Shown: positions 61,385 through 64,000 of the stretch, piece by piece
Layout: each line of letters starts with the position of its first letter
How positions within the stretch are numbered: the stretch's first letter is position 1
From: Cristatella mucedo
Lineage: Eukaryota; Bryozoa; Phylactolaemata; Cristatellidae
DNA length: 64,000 nucleotides
NCBI GenBank assembly: GCA_009760855.2
Contig: WPIO01000022.1
Coordinates: 4,321,501 to 4,385,500 of the forward strand
Direction: 5' to 3'
The notes under the pieces: model-generated
The model's input: only the letters and a program-made list of their open reading frames with translations
Database searches by the model: none
Told to the model about the DNA's origin: nothing
Program-made: the position numbers and the translations under genes

Positions 61385-61515
61385 CAGCAATTGTAAAGCG
61401 TCTAGAGAGAGATTGAGTTCTCTGAGTGTGCGTAATCAAATGTATTATTATTATTATTATAGAAAGAGATTTAGTTCCCTGATTTCGATCAACAAATGTC
61501 TTATGATTATCATTA
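61385..61515 (+). mobile_element. Two successive LINE-A 3' tails
   Basis: 'agagagagattgagttctct' plus (ATT)n, directly followed by 'agaaagagatttagttccct' and a second tail. Confidence 0.75.
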
Positions 61516-62024
61516 AATCTGGACGTGATTTCATTCAACAAAAGTAGAAGTTTGGTGGTATCTAAAAGGTTACCCGACCCCTGGTCTACGCCAAGCAGCT
61601 AATGGCAGCTAATGGCAGAAGCCTGCTCTGACTACTGTCTCTTGATTGGCAAACGCCAGCAATCGGTACAGGTTTGAAAATATGGAATTCATACTCTGCT
61701 TTCCCGGAAGTCTTGCACATGGCACTTGGTAGCAGTTTCAAATTCCTTAGAGGTGTGCTACTGCGGTGCTGGCCAATTGGATTGCACGAACTGCGTGCAG
61801 CCCAGCCCTAAATGCACGACCGACTTCCGGTTATGACAAATCAGGTTATAGGAAAACCTCACAGCGGATAAAATGACACATTCATAGCAAGCATCCTGAT
61901 ACAAGAAACACGTTATTTCGTTCAAGCAAAGGTCCCCCATTACATTCACTCCAGCTCCAGGAGAACCAATTGCTTTTTCATACAGTGAGAATTTCATTAT
62001 CCATACCATTCATTAATCCATATC

Positions 62025-62250
62025 ATTCATTAATGTCAATATTCATTTAATATTTATTTGATAATATTTTATTTTATTTATATTTATCAAATTTCAAATT
62101 TCATAATATTTATTTATCATTTTTATTTGATAATATATATTTGATAATATTAATTAAATAAATATTGTTTACTTTTATATTAAATTATATTAAATATTTA
62201 TTTATATTACTATTTATAAAAATTTGATAATATTTGATATTTGAAATTGA
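62025..62250. repeat. AT-rich low-complexity block
   Basis: 'aatatttatttgataata'-type units repeated irregularly in both orientations. Confidence 0.85.
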
Positions 62251-62394
62251 TATTCAAGCTCCAGTCGCGTCATTCCCACGCATTTAAGTCGAAGTGAAGA
62301 CAAAGAACTACCCGGTCCAGCTAATAATTTCATTTAGTCTGAAGAGGTGACATCTATGTTTGGTTCGGCATAACAAAGCGAGAGGCCCAAAGAG

Positions 62395-62575
62395 GTTGCA
62401 CGCGTTAAATGAGGTAAGCAGGTCAGGTGCTTGCTATTCCCCACCGAGGTCGTGGGTTCGAATCCTACAGCGAACGATTTTTTACTACCAACAGCAGGAA
62501 GCAGTGGTGACAGCCATCAAGGCTCTTCTGCCACCATACAAATGAGGCTGATTAAGTCGGCTAATATTTAAAGAC
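62395..62575 (+). mobile_element. SINE-A copy
   Basis: 'gaggtcgtgggttcgaatcc', 'gtggtgacagccatcaaggc' and 'catacaaatgaggctgatta'. Confidence 0.8.
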
Positions 62576-63099
62576 CGGCCGACTTATTCGGCAATGAACG
62601 AATTATTTAATGACAGAGTGTAGTGTGTCAATGCTCAAGGCGTAGCAAAAGCTTCGTGGCTCTGAAGAGTTACAGATCCAAGTACGTACTGCACACCACC
62701 AAGCTGTGAGGCAGACCTCGGACGTCACGGTCAAGCATTTGGTTACAAGGGTAAACCAGAGTGCGTCCAGTCAGTCAGTCAAAAGAAATACCCGATGAGC
62801 AGTGGTAAGAAACTACGCTGGGGCCAACCAGGACCGCTTGACAACGTCACACAACCGCCATGATACCGTATAGTTGTCCAGATGCATTCATGCAGTTTCG
62901 CACACCAACAAACGCCCTCTACGGAGCTTGCGAATGGTAGAGACCCTGCACACACAAACACTTTGGGCAGCAGAGATCACATCGTCTTTTAAATGGTACA
63001 AGCTCTACGACGTTACGCCGAAGGACATACTACTAATACCATAGCGCACAGGTACAACCTACCACGCAGTAGCAGATCGCGTAAATCGACACGGCTCAC

Positions 63100-63230
63100 C
63101 TGATCAGCCAGCATGGTATTCTTCGAGAATATCCTATGCAGCGCACTGTGAGCCACGACACAATAAAGACAGCCGTTGGCTGCGCTCGTGGCCACCACGA
63201 TCGCCTCACGATCGGCTTTGGAGAGGTTGC
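63100..63230 (-). CDS. Penultimate exon of the AhpD/CMD-fold protein, with the catalytic CxxC motif
   Basis: Seen: 2 nt plus 43 codons between a pyrimidine-rich acceptor (TTCTCCGTCGTCAG, AG at 63232-63231) and the donor CAG|GTGAGC (63099-63098). The peptide runs NLSKADREAIVVATSAANG, then CLYCVVAHSALHRIFSKNT and MLADQ. The Glu of REAI, Cys-x-x-Cys and His three residues later form the AhpD-type E...CxxC...H proton-relay and disulfide site, all intact, so activity is plausible. Phase 0 continues into IAVNWR at 60281 across a 2.8-kb intron. Upstream exons are expected beyond 63.3 kb or outside the window. I could not find them before 64000. The exact acceptor is the least certain part. Confidence 0.82.
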
Positions 63231-63562
63231 CTGACGACGGAGAACGATGAGAAGCAGCCTCGTTTCACAGCCGGTCAGCCAGCGCCGCAGTCGGCAGCAG
63301 CTGCTGCTATCGAACAAGGAACTTGCAAAATCATGTAGCCTGCCGAGTGACATGCAGCTGTACATTCTCTTCTGCTGCCAACTCGGGCACCTCTACGGCT
63401 GCCCTTCTGACTCGGCTGCACTTTTTCTCTCTTAGACTTCTTTGAGTGACGTTTGGCCACTGGCTACGCATGTGTACCGCATATGGGCTCAGTCTTTGAA
63501 TGCGCGAGAGAAATATCCAGAGTAAAACTAACTTAATCTGTGTAGCCTTGTGGAGTAGCAGA
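63231..63562. other. Unassigned, upstream of the AhpD-like exon
   Basis: Expected to be intron, or to hold earlier exons of the AhpD-like gene. I could not identify one. Confidence 0.4.
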
Positions 63563-63566
63563 TGGA

Positions 63567-63604
<38 letters not shown>

Positions 63605-63700
63605 CAAAATATTTGTATAGTGCCTTAATAGAAATCGATGTCTTTCTAGACAATTTACATATGCTGGAAAGGAAGTGTTTTTTTTCAATTGGCTTGTGTC
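63563..63700 (-). mobile_element. LINE-A-like 3' tail
   Basis: (AAT)n at 63569-63596, then 'ttgtatagtgccttaatag' and 'tctttctagacaatttacat', a diverged 3' hairpin region on the minus strand. Confidence 0.65.
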
Positions 63701-63865
63701 TACAAGCACAATTTTGAATGATGGTACAACCAACTTACTAGCACACAAATGGGAAACCTAATCCTCAAAAATAGATTTGGTCAGCAAACCTCGTGTAACA
63801 TCTGCATGCAATGTGGGAGTCCTGTTGCCACGTGACTTTGGCCTAGGCGACTACACCAACTCTGA

Positions 63866-64000
63866 TGGCACACTAGGTGAGGCAGTTGCTTTCATGACCT
63901 CGGTCCCGAGGTCGTGGGTTCGATTCCTGCAGTGGACGATTCTTTATTGCCACTGCAAGCGGTGGTGATAGCCGTAAAGGCTCTTCTGTCGCTATACAAA
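63866..64000 (+). mobile_element. SINE-A copy, cut by the window end
   Basis: Head 'tggcacactaggtgaggcag', B box GGTTCGATTCC and body 'gtggtgatagccgtaaaggc'. It continues beyond 64000. Confidence 0.85.

Larger units (their letters stand above)
60282..63099 (-). other. Intron of the AhpD-like gene (2.8 kb, repeat-bearing)
   Basis: It is bounded by GTGAGC and TTTCAG. It contains a LINE-A 3' tail (about 61385-61515), a strongly AT-rich block (62025-62250) and a SINE-A (about 62395-62575). The remainder, about 60300-61380 and 61520-62020, shows no recognisable feature. Confidence 0.7.

Overview
This is a stretch of animal (metazoan) nuclear genome that is poor in genes and rich in repeats. It contains spliced genes with GT-AG introns, a rhodopsin-class amine receptor, APE-type LINEs, tRNA-headed SINEs, cut-and-paste DNA transposons and hundreds of bases of (CT)n/(GA)n. 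There is no operon structure and there are no prokaryotic signals. The receptor's alpha1-adrenergic/octopamine character and the repeat mix fit an invertebrate, perhaps a spiralian, but I cannot name the species.

Two host genes can be supported, both on the minus strand. (1) A three-exon alpha1-adrenergic/octopamine-like GPCR lies at 53058-45366. I join it from three long open frames whose splice phases agree. The predicted protein is about 1828 residues, with a third intracellular loop of about 300 residues and a cytoplasmic tail of about 1240 residues, both full of Ala/Ser/Gly runs. Its second intron (47939-47779, 161 bp) is almost exactly one SINE copy and looks newly made by SINE insertion. 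(2) The last two exons of a peroxidase-related AhpD/carboxymuconolactone decarboxylase-fold protein lie at 63230-63100 and 60281-59994, with the CxxC...H motif intact. Its 5' part lies beyond the window. A CpG-rich block around 20.74-21.42 kb may be a promoter with a short first exon, but this is weak.

The rest is mostly transposon debris. LINE-A (CR1/L2-like, with a 3' hairpin and (ATT)n tail) occurs in more than ten 5'-truncated copies, at about 5.3-7.2, 16.7-19.4, 22.5-23.1, 29.8-31.1, 33.1-33.5, 34.2-36.2, 42-43, 53.7-54.3 and 55.7-58.4 kb. Related LINEs B, C and D occur at 4.7-5.1, 7.2-8.4, 9.6-12.6, 22.4-23.4, 26.8-28.1 and 36.3-36.8 kb. Two tRNA-headed SINEs are scattered throughout. 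SINE-B ends in the LINE-A 3' tail, so LINE-A probably mobilises it. DNA transposons include a decayed MULE transposase gene (about 23.65-25.17 kb) split by an hAT-type MITE with an 8-bp duplication, a SPIN-like hAT MITE (18932-19117) inside a LINE-A, a TA-flanked pogo/Tigger-like element (37497-38200), and a larger element with subterminal repeats (about 39.13-40.31 kb).

Nesting is deep. LINE-A lies in LINE-A (6.15-7.12 kb), LINE-A and SINE-A lie in LINE-B, and a SINE lies in a MITE in a LINE (42.0-43.1 kb). Stretches not listed as genes are either decayed repeat or sequence in which I see nothing recognisable. Element edges are by eye and may be off by tens of bases unless a target-site duplication fixes them.
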